In this document: piece after piece, positions 50,228 to 57,853 of the stretch | Numbering within the stretch: position 1 is the stretch's first letter | Layout of the letters: each line of letters begins with the position of its first letter | Assembly: GCF_019402645.1 (NCBI RefSeq) | Contig: NZ_VKKS01000001.1 | Location: forward strand, 1,063,572 to 1,127,571 | Direction of reading: 5' to 3' | DNA length: 64,000 bases | DNA from: Morganella morganii | Lineage (GTDB): Bacteria; Pseudomonadota; Gammaproteobacteria; Enterobacterales; Enterobacteriaceae | Notes under the pieces: generated by a model | Databases searched by the model: none | What the model saw: only the letters and a program-made list of their open reading frames with translations | Told to the model about the DNA's origin: nothing | Made by a program: the position numbers and the translations under genes

Positions 50228-50930
50228 TCACTGGACTTTACCCCATTCACTGCCGCGATTGTCTTGATATTCAGCAGTCATCATCGCGGATTTATGACCC
50301 GGCAGACGCCGGGCGGATTCTCCGGATACTGTTGCAGTCGCTATCTCTTTCCTGAAAGAGGATGCTATAAGGTTATCACACTCACTATATACTGAGTAAC
50401 ATTTCTTAATCACGTCCTCCAGTGATATGCCAAGACATTCAGGCGATACCGTCATGTCTATAGCAAGCTTATTCCCCGGCCGGTCAGAAGTGCCAATTCC
50501 ATGCTTAATGACATCCATGGCTGAAGGTTTTTTGAGGATTCCGGTATTTTCATATAGACATCAGGAGACAGGCGCGAACGTTTAACCTCTGTTCCCGGGT
50601 TTCTGGTTGCCTCAACAGGGTTAGATGATATATGCCCTTCGGCAATAGCCTCTCTGCGTGATTTTTATTTTAATCCGTGAGATAAAATAATTTTATTATA
50701 ACAATCCAACCAATCATGAAATAAAATAACTTCGTAGCTTGCTATTCTGTCAGTTAATTTTTCGCGCTTTACATCCATTAATGGTATGTTGGCATCAATT
50801 GCCTGATTCACAGCGTCTCTCTTTATTCTTCCGGGGCCATATTCTTTACCCGTCCTTGGTTCTCTGTAGCTCAAAACCGCCGAACAGAAACAGGATGTAT
50901 GCCTGCGGATAGTCCGGAGTCTTCGCCAGC
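50228..50930 (-). pseudogene. int: Lambda-type integrase pseudogene
   Basis: Three fragments of a lambda-Int-like tyrosine recombinase can be read in order on the minus strand. First, YREPRTGKEYGPGRIKRDAV and then FHDWLDCYNKIILSHGLK with a stop (ending near 50665), matching the arm-binding domain. Second, REAIAEGHISSNPVEATRNP, then EVKRSRLSPDVYMKI and MELALLTG. Third, NKLAIDMTV, ECLGISLEDVIKKC and LPGHKSAMMTAEYQDNRGSE, which keeps the nucleophile Tyr. The segment with the first catalytic Arg (TGQRxGD) and the His-x-x-Arg region are deleted, and frames change between fragments. The gene cannot make an active recombinase. It marks an old prophage insertion next to ypfN. Confidence 0.8.
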
Positions 50931-51237
50931 CGGACAGTTTCACAGTAAAGGCGGTTTCACCGGCAGTTGAGTTAAAAATCATGATGGCGACTACGTTTGT
51001 CAGCATGATGAAAGATATCGGCAGTGTCCGCGTCAGCCACAAGCAGGTCTGTTACGTTTTTGATGATTATGCAATGTCAAAAATTAAGGCTCATTTCTGT
51101 CGTTTCCCCGGTAAAAAATGCACAGGCATGAAGGTTAAAGCGTCGATATCTGAACATAAGGGCTGCTTCAGGTGACACATGCAATGCTGCGGGAGATGCA
51201 CCGTTTATAAAGACAGTGTCCCGCAGCTGAACAGGCT
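50931..51237. other. Prophage-scar sequence with inverted repeat
   Basis: No intact gene is supported. Short open frames exist on both strands but lack ribosome sites or family resemblance; some of the minus-strand sequence probably derives from the region upstream of the integrase. A 9-bp inverted repeat, GCTGCGGGA / TCCCGCAGC, spans 51187-51228 with a 24-base loop just past the end of the universal-stress gene; it lacks a T tract. Confidence 0.4.
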
Positions 51238-51681
51238 TTATCTTACTATAAATACAGATGTTTTTGCGTAATGAGCTAACGATGAAGCAGTTGAACCAAG
51301 GATATGTGTTTTAAAGCTCGGATTGCGGGAGCCAATAATAATAAGGTCAGCTTTAATCTGCTGAGAGACGTCGATTATTATATCGGCAGCGCTGCCGATC
51401 TTAACGAGCAGGGATACCCGGTTATCGGGTATGCCGAATTTACTTACAACTTCTTTTAGCTCTTTTTCAATGGCCTCAGATGTTTCATCTTCGAATTTTG
51501 TATCTTCAGTGATCATCGGATATCCAACGCCGTACTCATTATATTTTTCGGCGGGGGAAATGACCGTCAGGAAATAAAAATGTGTACTTTTATTTGCTGA
51601 AAATTCATTTATTTCAGAAATGACCTTGTCGGTCAAATAGTTATGATTTAGGTCTATAGGTACAAGAATAACTTTATGCAT
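51238..51681 (-). CDS. Universal stress protein (UspF-like)
   Basis: A 147-residue UspA-fold protein. It begins MHKVILVPIDLN, and the ATP-binding pattern G-2x-G-9x-G(S/T) is approximated by IIIGSRNPSFKTHILGSTASS. This places it with the nucleotide-binding UspF/UspG-like group. Such proteins help survival under stress; no specific partner is known. The start with AAGGAGTTGGTT directly before the ATG is clear; the longer frame has no homology. A second, related usp gene lies 340 bases upstream on the same strand. Both sit inside the remains of a prophage and are more AT-rich than the core genes. Confidence 0.87.
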   Translation of the reverse strand: MHKVILVPIDLNHNYLTDKVISEINEFSANKSTHFYFLTVISPAEKYNEYGVGYPMITEDTKFEDETSEAIEKELKEVVSKFGIPDNRVSLLVKIGSAADIIIDVSQQIKADLIIIGSRNPSFKTHILGSTASSLAHYAKTSVFIVR

Positions 51682-51791
51682 AACCAACTCCTTTATGAGG
51701 AAATAATATCTCACCATTAATAGTAGAACATTTTATCACCGTTAATCGATGTTTTTTACAATCATACATTTATCAAACTGAAGGAGGAGTA

Positions 51792-51881
51792 ATGACAATG
51801 TTTTATTTTGGCTGCTATTTTTCATCTTCGGTTGTTTTCATAATCGGGCCTGGTGCCTGTAAATACCAGGGGGGAGTATGA
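51792..51881 (+). CDS. Possible 29-aa hydrophobic micro-protein
   Basis: AAGGAGGAGTA, an almost ideal ribosome site, is followed by ATG and 29 codons: MTMFYFGCYFSSSVVFIIGP then GACKYQGGV. The first 20 residues are hydrophobic and could form one membrane span. A CCTGGT/ACCAGG hairpin (51849-51871) lies inside its 3' part. The stop codon overlaps a second small ORF in an ATGA arrangement. I recognise no family. Whether it is translated is unknown; the ribosome site is the main support. Confidence 0.35.
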   Translation: MTMFYFGCYFSSSVVFIIGPGACKYQGGV

Positions 51882-51934
51882 TGAGGGTGTTAAAGCTACT
51901 CAGAGTTACAAATGTGCTTATAAATAAAATTTAA
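51878..51934 (+). CDS. Possible 18-aa micro-protein coupled to the 29-aa ORF
   Basis: GGGGGGAGT precedes ATGATG, giving MMRVLKLLRVTNVLINKI and stop. Its first ATG overlaps the stop of the upstream 29-codon ORF (ATGA), the usual arrangement for translational coupling. The peptide is basic and amphipathic-looking (R, K with L, V, I). No family is known to me; it could be a real micro-protein, a leader peptide or chance. Confidence 0.3.
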   Translation: MMRVLKLLRVTNVLINKI

Positions 51935-51983
51935 CATTTCATATTAAAACAAAATGGTATTTTAATAACGGCAGCCGTCATAC

Positions 51984-52006
51984 AAGGAAAGCCCGCCGGA
52001 GCGGGC
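51984..52006 (-). terminator. Terminator after the second universal stress gene
   Basis: GCCCGC-TCCG-GCGGGC followed by TTTCCTT on the minus strand, 13 bases past the stop codon of the gene at 52019. Confidence 0.8.
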
Positions 52007-52018
52007 ACCTGCCTGGTG

Positions 52019-52468
52019 TCAGCGGACAACTAAAACAGAGGCTTTTGCATAGCGAACTACGGCTGCTGCGGTAGAGCCGAGTAGTCTGGTGGTTATTGTC
52101 GGCTGGCGTGACCCGATAATAATCAGGTCTGCATTTATATCTGTGGATAGTTTTAATATCTGGTCTATCGGACTGCCTGTTTTGACATAGTGGCGGGTAT
52201 TGGCCGGGTTAATATTGAAAATCTCAGTAATTGAAATCAGTTTTGATAGTGCTTTGTCTGTGATTTTATTTCTTTCATCCAACAGGACATCATATTCCCG
52301 CGCATAAGATGCGAAGTTCGGGAAAAAAGGAATTACTGTGAAAAAGTGTACGCACGTATGTGTTTTATCAGCCAGGCATTCAACGTGTGGCGGAAGCTTT
52401 GATGTCAGGCCTGCTCCAAAAATATCATCCTCAGCTATATCAATTGCTACCAGAATATTTTTATACAT
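52019..52468 (-). CDS. Universal stress protein (UspF-like)
   Basis: A 149-residue UspA-fold protein beginning MYKNILVAIDIAEDDIF, with the nucleotide-binding pattern IIIGSRQPTITTRLLGSTAAAVVRYAKASVLVVR at its end. It is a paralogue of the usp gene at 51238; the pair share IIIGSR-P-T-LGSTA. A terminator follows it, so the two are separate units. An AGGAGG-like site (GGGAGGATTT) precedes the ATG. The location in a prophage scar suggests it arrived as cargo or that a local duplication occurred; neither is shown. Confidence 0.87.
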   Translation of the reverse strand: MYKNILVAIDIAEDDIFGAGLTSKLPPHVECLADKTHTCVHFFTVIPFFPNFASYAREYDVLLDERNKITDKALSKLISITEIFNINPANTRHYVKTGSPIDQILKLSTDINADLIIIGSRQPTITTRLLGSTAAAVVRYAKASVLVVR

Positions 52469-52520
52469 AAATCCTCCCGGTGACTAAACGATGCATCTGA
52501 TCTGTCTGTATTAAATATAG

Positions 52521-52667
52521 TGCAAATCCGGTGGTAAGGAAGGTGGTGTGGTGCAGAGCATTACCTCTAATCCTGCAACGCTGACAGTGAAAGCGGGTGA
52601 AACTGCTATGTTTACGGCCGGATTAAAAGCCGATGCCCGTACCTATTCCCACAGAAGCCCCTTCTGA
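52521..52667 (+). pseudogene. Ig-like domain fragment, probably from a phage tail protein
   Basis: An open stretch of 48 codons without a start reads GGKEGGVVQSITSNPATLTV then KAGETAMFTAGLKADA. The SNPATLTVKAGETA phrase is typical of bacterial Ig-like (Big) domains found at the ends of phage tail tube and capsid decoration proteins. It is bounded by stops and lacks the rest of the protein. With the integrase pseudogene it brackets the prophage scar. Confidence 0.45.
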
Positions 52668-52745
52668 GCCTCCGGATGCACCGACACCAAACCCTGCACA
52701 GCCTGACAGCAGAATAACGGCAACAAAGCAGAATATTTTCAGCAT
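52623..52745 (-). CDS. Glycine-rich 40-aa lipoprotein
   Basis: A short gene with a clear AAGAGGTCGT ribosome site before the ATG. The protein reads MLKIFCFVAVILLSGCAGFG then VGASGGSEGASVGIGTGIGF. The lipobox LSGC gives a lipidated Cys16 and a mature peptide of only 25 residues, composed almost wholly of Gly, Ser, Ala, Val and Ile. I do not recognise a family. It could be an entericidin-like small lipoprotein in type, but the sequence is not that of EcnA/B. A terminator lies upstream (52797-52840), so it has its own promoter between 52745 and 52797. Confidence 0.6.
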   Translation of the reverse strand: MLKIFCFVAVILLSGCAGFGVGASGGSEGASVGIGTGIGF

Positions 52746-52796
52746 ACGACCTCTTCACATAAATAGTCTGAATAGTCCGGATAGTATACCGAAAAT

Positions 52797-52840
52797 AAAA
52801 AAAAGCTCTCTGCATCCGCGGAGAGCTGAAAAAAAATAAA
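52797..52840 (-). terminator. Strong terminator with no recognised gene before it
   Basis: On the minus strand AGCTCTCC-GCGGATGCA-GAGAGCT is followed by eight T. It lies 50 bases upstream of the small lipoprotein gene, so it ends some other minus-strand transcript from the 52.84-53.25 kb region, perhaps that of the small ORF at 53015-53143. Confidence 0.8.
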
Positions 52841-53014
52841 ATAACCAATTAGTACCACGCGGCAGACAATAACAGCCCGGAGTTAAACGATACTGTAACG
52901 GATTAATCAACAAACAGCATGTTATCGCTTTGTTTACTCTCAATCAGCTCCGGCAGGTGTATTACTCTGACCTTTTATGATGGGGTTATCTGGTCTTACC
53001 TCTATCTTTCTGCT

Positions 53015-53143
53015 TTATATCAGAAATAACGATTCTGCCGGTCTGGTAATCAGCATCAGTGACCCGGGGGAGGTTGTTTGATCTTTATTTTTCACTGTAA
53101 TAGAGTCTGGGATATCTGATTTTTCCGGTTTCTGATTATTCAT
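53015..53143 (-). CDS. Possible 42-aa hydrophilic small protein
   Basis: A minus-strand ATG with GGAGATAA just before it opens a 42-codon frame: MNNQKPEKSDIPDSITVKNK then DQTTSPGSLMLITRPAESLF and LI. The first 30 residues are hydrophilic. A strong terminator lies 175 bases downstream on the same strand, which supports a transcript here. It could equally be the 5' remnant of a larger phage or surface protein. No family is recognised. The flanking 52844-53014 bases hold nothing else that I can support. Confidence 0.3.
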   Translation of the reverse strand: MNNQKPEKSDIPDSITVKNKDQTTSPGSLMLITRPAESLFLI

Positions 53144-53270
53144 TTATCTCCGTTTATTGCTGTTATTTCAGTAAAAATTATCGTCAGGCAGATAAATCAA
53201 TATGCGTATCTTTTTTCATTCGCCGGTATGTTCAATATCTGCGGAATAATGATTTCACGGGAGCATTACG

Positions 53271-54899
53271 ATGGAAAAAACAATTCGTCAGGTTACATTT
53301 GAATTACTCCGGCAACTGAATATCACCACTGTTTTTGGTAATCCCGGCTCGACAGAAGAAACCTTCCTGAAAAACTTTCCGGCGGATTTCCGTTATATCC
53401 AGACGCTGCATGAATCTTCTGCGGTAGCTGCCGCTGATGGTTATGCACAATCTACCCGCAATGTTGCTCTGGTGAATGTGCATACTTCCGCCGGACTGAG
53501 TAACGCAATGAGTAATATCCTCACTGCGTATATGAACCGCACGCCACTGATCATTACCGCCGGTAACCAGACACGGGAAATGCTGCTGATGGAGCCGTGG
53601 CTGACCAATATTAAGCCGGAAACCCTGCCGGAGCCGTGGGTGAAATGGAGCTATCAGCCGGTGAGGGCAGAAGATGTCCCGGCAGCGTTTATGCGGGCGT
53701 ATGCCATGGCGCTGCAACCCCCGGCAGGTCCGGTATTTTTGTCTGTACCGCTGGATGACTGGGACAAACCGGCAGCATCGGATGCTGCGGTTGTCCGCAC
53801 CGTGTCTCACCGTATCAGTGCTGACCCGGTGCGGATGCGGGAGTTCGCACAACGCGTGTCAGAGGCGAAAAGCCCGGCACTGATTTACGGCTCATCCCTT
53901 GCCCGGGGAGAGGGCTGGGATGCCGGGATCCGGCTGGCAGAAAAACTGAATATCCCGGTGTATTCAGCACCGGCTTCGGAACGTCCGCCATTCCCGGAAT
54001 CACATCCGCTGTATGCCGGCGGATTGCCGTTTGCGATGAAACCACTCTCGGATAAACTTGCCGGTCATGATGTGGCGGTCATTATTGGTGCGCCGGTATT
54101 CCGGTATTACCCGTATGTCGCCGGGGAATATATTCCGCCGGGACTGCGGCTTCTGCATATCACGGATGACCCGGAAGAAGCCGCGCGGGCACCGGTCGGG
54201 GACAGTCTGTTGTGTGATGCGGTGCTGGCAGTTGAGCAACTGACTGCGCTGGTGACTGCGCGTCCGGTGCGGGCGGCGGTTGTCAGTAAACAGCCGCACG
54301 GTATGGCACCACATCCCGCCGCACCTGAACCGGCGTCTGACGGGATGCTGAGTGCCCCGCAACTGTTCCGGGCAGTCAGAAGCGCGATGCCGGAAGAAAC
54401 TATTCTGACCGAAGAATCCCCTTCTAATCTCGGAGAACTCCATGCGGCCTGGCCGGTGGACAAACCGGACGCATTCTATACCTTTGCCAGCGGTTCTCTC
54501 GGCTGGACATTACCGGCCAGCGCGGGGATTGCTCTCGGTGAGCGGGACAGCGGGCGTAACCGGCCGGTGGTGGCGATTATCGGTGACGGCTCCATGCAGT
54601 ATTCTGTACAGGGATTATGGACTGCCGCACAGCATCAGTTGCCGATCCTGTTTGTCATCCCGGAAAACGGTCAGTACGGCATTCTGAAATCTTTTGCCGT
54701 GCTGGAGGAAACACCGGGGGTACCGGGCCTGGATATTCCGGGACTGGATATTGTCGCCCTCGCGACCGGCTATGGCTGCACCGCGGTCAGGGCAGAAACA
54801 GAAAATGAGGTAATTGCGGCCTGTAAAGCAGCGCTACAGCGCAAAGGGCCGACAGTGCTTGCAGTGCCGATCCGCCCGTCGGTGCCGCCGCTGTTATGA
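53271..54899 (+). CDS. mdlC: Benzoylformate decarboxylase-like ThDP enzyme
   Basis: A 542-residue thiamine-diphosphate enzyme, closest by eye to Pseudomonas putida MdlC. It keeps FGNPGSTEE (Ser27, equivalent of Ser26), the cofactor-activating Glu48 in LHESSAVAAADGYAQ, and His71 in VNVHTSAG (equivalent of His70). The ThDP motif is IIGDGSMQYSVQGLWTAAQ ending in PENGQYG. In VIGAPVFRYY, Tyr280 stands where MdlC has catalytic His281. MdlC decarboxylates benzoylformate to benzaldehyde in the mandelate pathway, but no mandelate genes are nearby. The substrate may differ, so the symbol is by resemblance only. A GGGAG site precedes the ATG; a terminator follows. Confidence 0.75.
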   Translation: MEKTIRQVTFELLRQLNITTVFGNPGSTEETFLKNFPADFRYIQTLHESSAVAAADGYAQSTRNVALVNVHTSAGLSNAMSNILTAYMNRTPLIITAGNQTREMLLMEPWLTNIKPETLPEPWVKWSYQPVRAEDVPAAFMRAYAMALQPPAGPVFLSVPLDDWDKPAASDAAVVRTVSHRISADPVRMREFAQRVSEAKSPALIYGSSLARGEGWDAGIRLAEKLNIPVYSAPASERPPFPESHPLYAGGLPFAMKPLSDKLAGHDVAVIIGAPVFRYYPYVAGEYIPPGLRLLHITDDPEEAARAPVGDSLLCDAVLAVEQLTALVTARPVRAAVVSKQPHGMAPHPAAPEPASDGMLSAPQLFRAVRSAMPEETILTEESPSNLGELHAAWPVDKPDAFYTFASGSLGWTLPASAGIALGERDSGRNRPVVAIIGDGSMQYSVQGLWTAAQHQLPILFVIPENGQYGILKSFAVLEETPGVPGLDIPGLDIVALATGYGCTAVRAETENEVIAACKAALQRKGPTVLAVPIRPSVPPLL

Positions 54900-54954
54900 G
54901 ACCCGTATCAATCATTTGATTGTCTGCCGGCAATGATACTGTCAGCAGTCTGAG

Positions 54955-54988
54955 CGGCTCCCGGTGCGGAACAGAGAGCCGTTTTGTT
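54955..54988 (+). terminator. Terminator after the ThDP enzyme gene
   Basis: CGGCTC / GAGCCG stem around a 15-base loop, followed by TTTTGTT, 56 bases past the stop codon. Confidence 0.65.
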
Positions 54989-55045
54989 ACCGGATTATCA
55001 TTTGTGGTCACAAGCCGGTTGAATAAGGTGTTACACAACGATAAC

Positions 55046-55064
55046 ATTGAGTTGCATTCTCATT
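55046..55064. promoter_or_regulatory. Candidate Fur box upstream of ybaN
   Basis: ATTGAGTTGCATTCTCATT holds TGAGTTG-C-ATTCTCA, a near 7-1-7 inverted repeat with the Fur-type half-site ATTCTCA. It is 20 bases before the ybaN start. It matches the site upstream of the DoxX gene (14458) at 15 of 19 positions. Confidence 0.45.
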
Positions 55065-55083
55065 ACCGGAAGGTCAGGAACTG

Positions 55084-55497
55084 ATGCCGCTCACCCGTAT
55101 ACTGCTGCTGTTATCAGGCTGGATTGCCGTTATACTGGCAACCCTGGGTGTTGTGCTGCCGGTGTTGCCGACAACGCCGTTCCTGTTGCTGGCAGCGTGG
55201 TGTTTCTCCCGCTCATCTCCGCGGTTCCATCACTGGCTGCTGTATCGTTCCTGGTTCGGCGGATATATCCGCCACTGGCAGACACACAAGGGGCTGCCGC
55301 GCAAAGCAAAACGGCGGGCGGTGATTGTGATCCTGCTGACGTTCGCAGTGTCGCTCTGGCTGGTGAAACTGATATATATCCGCCTGTTACTGCTGTGTAT
55401 TCTGGTCTGGTTGCTGATATTTATGCTGCGTCTGCCGGAAACAGAAGAAATGACGCCGGAGAATACTCCGGCGCCGGAGGAAAAATCACCGGATTAG
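55084..55497 (+). CDS. ybaN: YbaN-like DUF454 inner-membrane protein
   Basis: A 137-residue protein with a DUF454 core: GWIAVILATLGVVLPVLPTTPFLLLAAWCFSRSSPRFHHWLL, then RSWFGGYIRHWQTHKGLPRKAKRRAV and two closely spaced spans. E. coli YbaN has the same motifs; its function is unknown. The acidic/proline-rich tail ([19 protein letters not shown]) is longer than usual. A Fur-like site directly before it suggests iron control. It overlaps the convergent M15 peptidase gene by 4 bases. Confidence 0.85.
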   Translation: MPLTRILLLLSGWIAVILATLGVVLPVLPTTPFLLLAAWCFSRSSPRFHHWLLYRSWFGGYIRHWQTHKGLPRKAKRRAVIVILLTFAVSLWLVKLIYIRLLLLCILVWLLIFMLRLPETEEMTPENTPAPEEKSPD

Positions 55498-56171
55498 AGA
55501 TTTTCCGGTAATTTGACATACTGCTGATAAATGGCATCAAGATTCGCCAGTAACCATGTTTTACCGGCAATATCCTGTGTCTTCAGCACCCGCTCCAGTG
55601 TTTCCGGAGTATAAAGCTGCTCTGCTTCATAAGAGAGCGGCCAGTAGCTGATATGCCACGGTTCATATGCGACACCGCCGGTCTGGCGCTGTGTGAACGG
55701 CAGATAAAAATCAAACTGTGCCATATTGTCTGCCAGCCAGGCGGAAAGGGCGGCAAAATAGCCGCCTTCTTCGTATTCCCAAGGCTCGAGCTGAAGAGAT
55801 GTCTCTGCGGGCAGACGGAACGGATCGTAATAATCCACTTCTGTTCCCCGGTGATGACGGCTGGCACCCGGGATGGCCGACCAGTGCAGAATCGCCTGAC
55901 AGCGCTCTGCCTCTGACAGTGCGGAGACATCCAGCGGGCAGCTTTCAGCATCATTGACGGTGCGGATCCCGGCAAATTTTTCATTCCAGATAATCTGCTG
56001 ACGGGAAAAGTCCCGGAAGGAGCTGGCGGGCATCAGATTAAACCCGGCGGTTGCCGCCGCTTTCTGCATGGCGAGAAACGCTTTGGTGGCATTAAATTGC
56101 AGATGATGATTACCGGCAAAATTAATGACATGATCACGGGTCTGCCCGGTCAGCATTTCAAAGGTCATCAT
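55494..56171 (-). CDS. M15-family D-Ala-D-Ala carboxypeptidase-like protein
   Basis: A 225-residue protein with the M15/VanY zinc-site pattern: [23 protein letters not shown] (His and Asp ligands) and EPWHISYWP (catalytic Glu and His ligand). No signal peptide is seen, so it may be cytoplasmic and act on peptidoglycan-derived peptides, unlike exported VanY. That is inference. Its start overlaps the dapE stop by 4 bases (ATGATGA), so the two are translationally coupled; the link fits, since DapE makes diaminopimelate for peptidoglycan. The second ATG (56168) could also be the start. Confidence 0.85.
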   Translation of the reverse strand: MMTFEMLTGQTRDHVINFAGNHHLQFNATKAFLAMQKAAATAGFNLMPASSFRDFSRQQIIWNEKFAGIRTVNDAESCPLDVSALSEAERCQAILHWSAIPGASRHHRGTEVDYYDPFRLPAETSLQLEPWEYEEGGYFAALSAWLADNMAQFDFYLPFTQRQTGGVAYEPWHISYWPLSYEAEQLYTPETLERVLKTQDIAGKTWLLANLDAIYQQYVKLPENL

Positions 56172-57298
56172 AGCAGGATTTGCTCCATAATCCGTTGATA
56201 GATACGGCTGAGTTGCTGCAAATCAGCGGCACTGACGCATTCATTCACTTTATGGATTGTGGTATTGACAGGCCCCAGCTCCACAACCTGTGTGCCCATC
56301 CGTGCAATAAAGCGCCCGTCTGAGGTTCCGCCGCTGGTGGAGAGTTCCGGCGTCAGGTTACAGTACTGGCCGATGGCGCGGCAGACCGCATCTGTCAGCG
56401 GACCTTCCGGCGTCAGGAACGGATGTCCTGATAATGACCAGTGAATGGTATGCTTCAGCTGGTGTTTCTCCAGCAGAGCCGCAATACGGGCTTTCAGTGA
56501 TTCAGCTGTGGATTCGGTGCTGAAGCGGAAATTGAACTGAATAAACAGGTCACCCGGGATGATATTGTTACTGCCGGTACCGGCGCGGATATTGGCTATC
56601 TGCATGCTGGTCGGCGGGAAGAACCGGTTGCCGCTGTCCCAGTGCTCTGCCACCAGCGCCTGTATAAACGGGGCTGCGCGGTGAACCGGGTTATCGGCCA
56701 GGTGCGGATAGGCCACATGGCCCTGGGTACCGTGAATGGTCAGGTTTGCGGTGACGGAACCACGGCGGCCGTTTTTTATCATATCCCCTAATTGTGACTG
56801 GCTTGACGGCTCGCCGACCAGGCAATATTCCACCTTTTCATGACGCTGCATCAGGGTTTCCACCACTTTCACCGTGCCGTTAACCGCAGAGGCTTCTTCA
56901 TCGGAGGTAATAAGAAACGCAAGGCGTCCCGGGTAGTCCGGATAACGTGCGGTAAAGCGTTCGGCGGCAACGATCATGGCCGCCAGCGAACCTTTCATAT
57001 CAGCGGCTCCGCGCCCGTACAGCATGCCGTCAATCAGCGCCGGTTCAAATGGCGGAGTGCGCCAGTGGCTGCGGTCACCCGGCGGCACCACATCAGTATG
57101 ACCGGCAAATACCAGGGTTGGGCCGCTGCCGCCGCGGTATGCCCAGAAATTTTGTGTGTCACCGGAGGGCATCGGTTCGACGGTAAAACCGGCGGCGAGC
57201 AGACGTTCGGTCATCAGTGCCTGGCAACCGTTATCGTCAGGGCTGACCGATTCCCGGCTGATAAGCTGTTTTGCCAGTTCTGTTACAGGACAATGCAT
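56168..57298 (-). CDS. dapE: Succinyl-diaminopimelate desuccinylase
   Basis: A 376-residue M20 metallohydrolase (E. coli 375). Metal ligands are visible in [12 protein letters not shown] (His), [15 protein letters not shown] (Asp), the acid/base region [12 protein letters not shown] (Glu) and the C-terminal substrate loop [16 protein letters not shown]. It releases succinate to give LL-diaminopimelate. An AAAGGA site precedes the ATG. The order yffB-dapE is as in E. coli, but ypfN, normally adjacent, is 6 kb away because of the accessory region. Confidence 0.96.
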   Translation of the reverse strand: MHCPVTELAKQLISRESVSPDDNGCQALMTERLLAAGFTVEPMPSGDTQNFWAYRGGSGPTLVFAGHTDVVPPGDRSHWRTPPFEPALIDGMLYGRGAADMKGSLAAMIVAAERFTARYPDYPGRLAFLITSDEEASAVNGTVKVVETLMQRHEKVEYCLVGEPSSQSQLGDMIKNGRRGSVTANLTIHGTQGHVAYPHLADNPVHRAAPFIQALVAEHWDSGNRFFPPTSMQIANIRAGTGSNNIIPGDLFIQFNFRFSTESTAESLKARIAALLEKHQLKHTIHWSLSGHPFLTPEGPLTDAVCRAIGQYCNLTPELSTSGGTSDGRFIARMGTQVVELGPVNTTIHKVNECVSAADLQQLSRIYQRIMEQILL

Positions 57299-57313
57299 GA
57301 TGTTTCCTTTGTC

Positions 57314-57691
57314 TCAGGCAGGAAGGCTGAAGAACTGCTGATAATCATCAGCTTTAAAACCAAGGTGATAACGGCCGTCCGGGGAGACCAGCACCGGGCG
57401 TTTGATCAGCGCCGGTTTCTCTGACATCAGCCGGATTGCGGATTGTTCGTCCGTCACCGCATCCTGCTCTGCTTTATCCAGCTGACGCCAGGTAGTGCCG
57501 CGTTTATTGAGCAATTGTGTCCAGTCAATATGGCGGGCAAACTCACTCAGCAGCCCGGTATCCGCGCCATCCTGCCGGTAATCGTGAAACTCATAAGTTA
57601 TCTGATGGGCATCCAGCCATGCACGGGCTTTTTTCATCGTGTCGCAGTTTTTGATCCCGAAAATCCGGCAGACGGAGGTTGTATTTTTCAT
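57314..57691 (-). CDS. yffB: Spx/ArsC-family protein YffB
   Basis: A 125-residue thioredoxin-fold protein: CRIFGIKNCDTMKKARAWLDAHQI, then YEFHDYRQDG, LLNKRGTTWRQL and KPALIKRPVLV, all typical of the YffB/SpxA-MgsR branch. A single Cys is kept in KNCDT. E. coli YffB has been linked to glutathione-dependent thiol chemistry, not clearly proven. An AAGGAT site precedes the start MKNTTSVCRIFG. It precedes dapE by 15 bases and forms a yffB-dapE-M15 unit. Confidence 0.92.
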   Translation of the reverse strand: MKNTTSVCRIFGIKNCDTMKKARAWLDAHQITYEFHDYRQDGADTGLLSEFARHIDWTQLLNKRGTTWRQLDKAEQDAVTDEQSAIRLMSEKPALIKRPVLVSPDGRYHLGFKADDYQQFFSLPA

Positions 57692-57853
57692 CTTTTATCC
57701 TTTGTCGTGAACACGAAAAATAGCATAATGCGGGAATTTGATGTAGTTATCCAGAATCTTACGTGCAGAGAGTATTCGATAAATGCAAAAAAGTGGGGTA
57801 GCATTACGCCATAACTATGACAAAAACATCCGGAAGATGTTGAGACAGGATCG

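Noticed and set aside
50665..51042. Reading the 125-codon minus-strand frame as an intact small gene
   Set aside because: Its second half is the N-terminal domain of a lambda-type integrase ending at a premature stop, so it is part of the pseudogene.
50981..51175. 64-codon plus-strand open frame in the prophage scar
   Set aside because: No ribosome site; the sequence is explained as upstream debris of the integrase remnant on the other strand.
52633..52839. 68-codon Pro-rich plus-strand frame
   Set aside because: It is the antisense of the Gly-rich lipoprotein gene and its upstream terminator; Pro-richness is a by-product.
57823..57842. Minus-strand terminator upstream of yffB
   Set aside because: AACATC-TTCC-GGATGTT with a short T run is present, but the stem is short and no transcript before it is evident.
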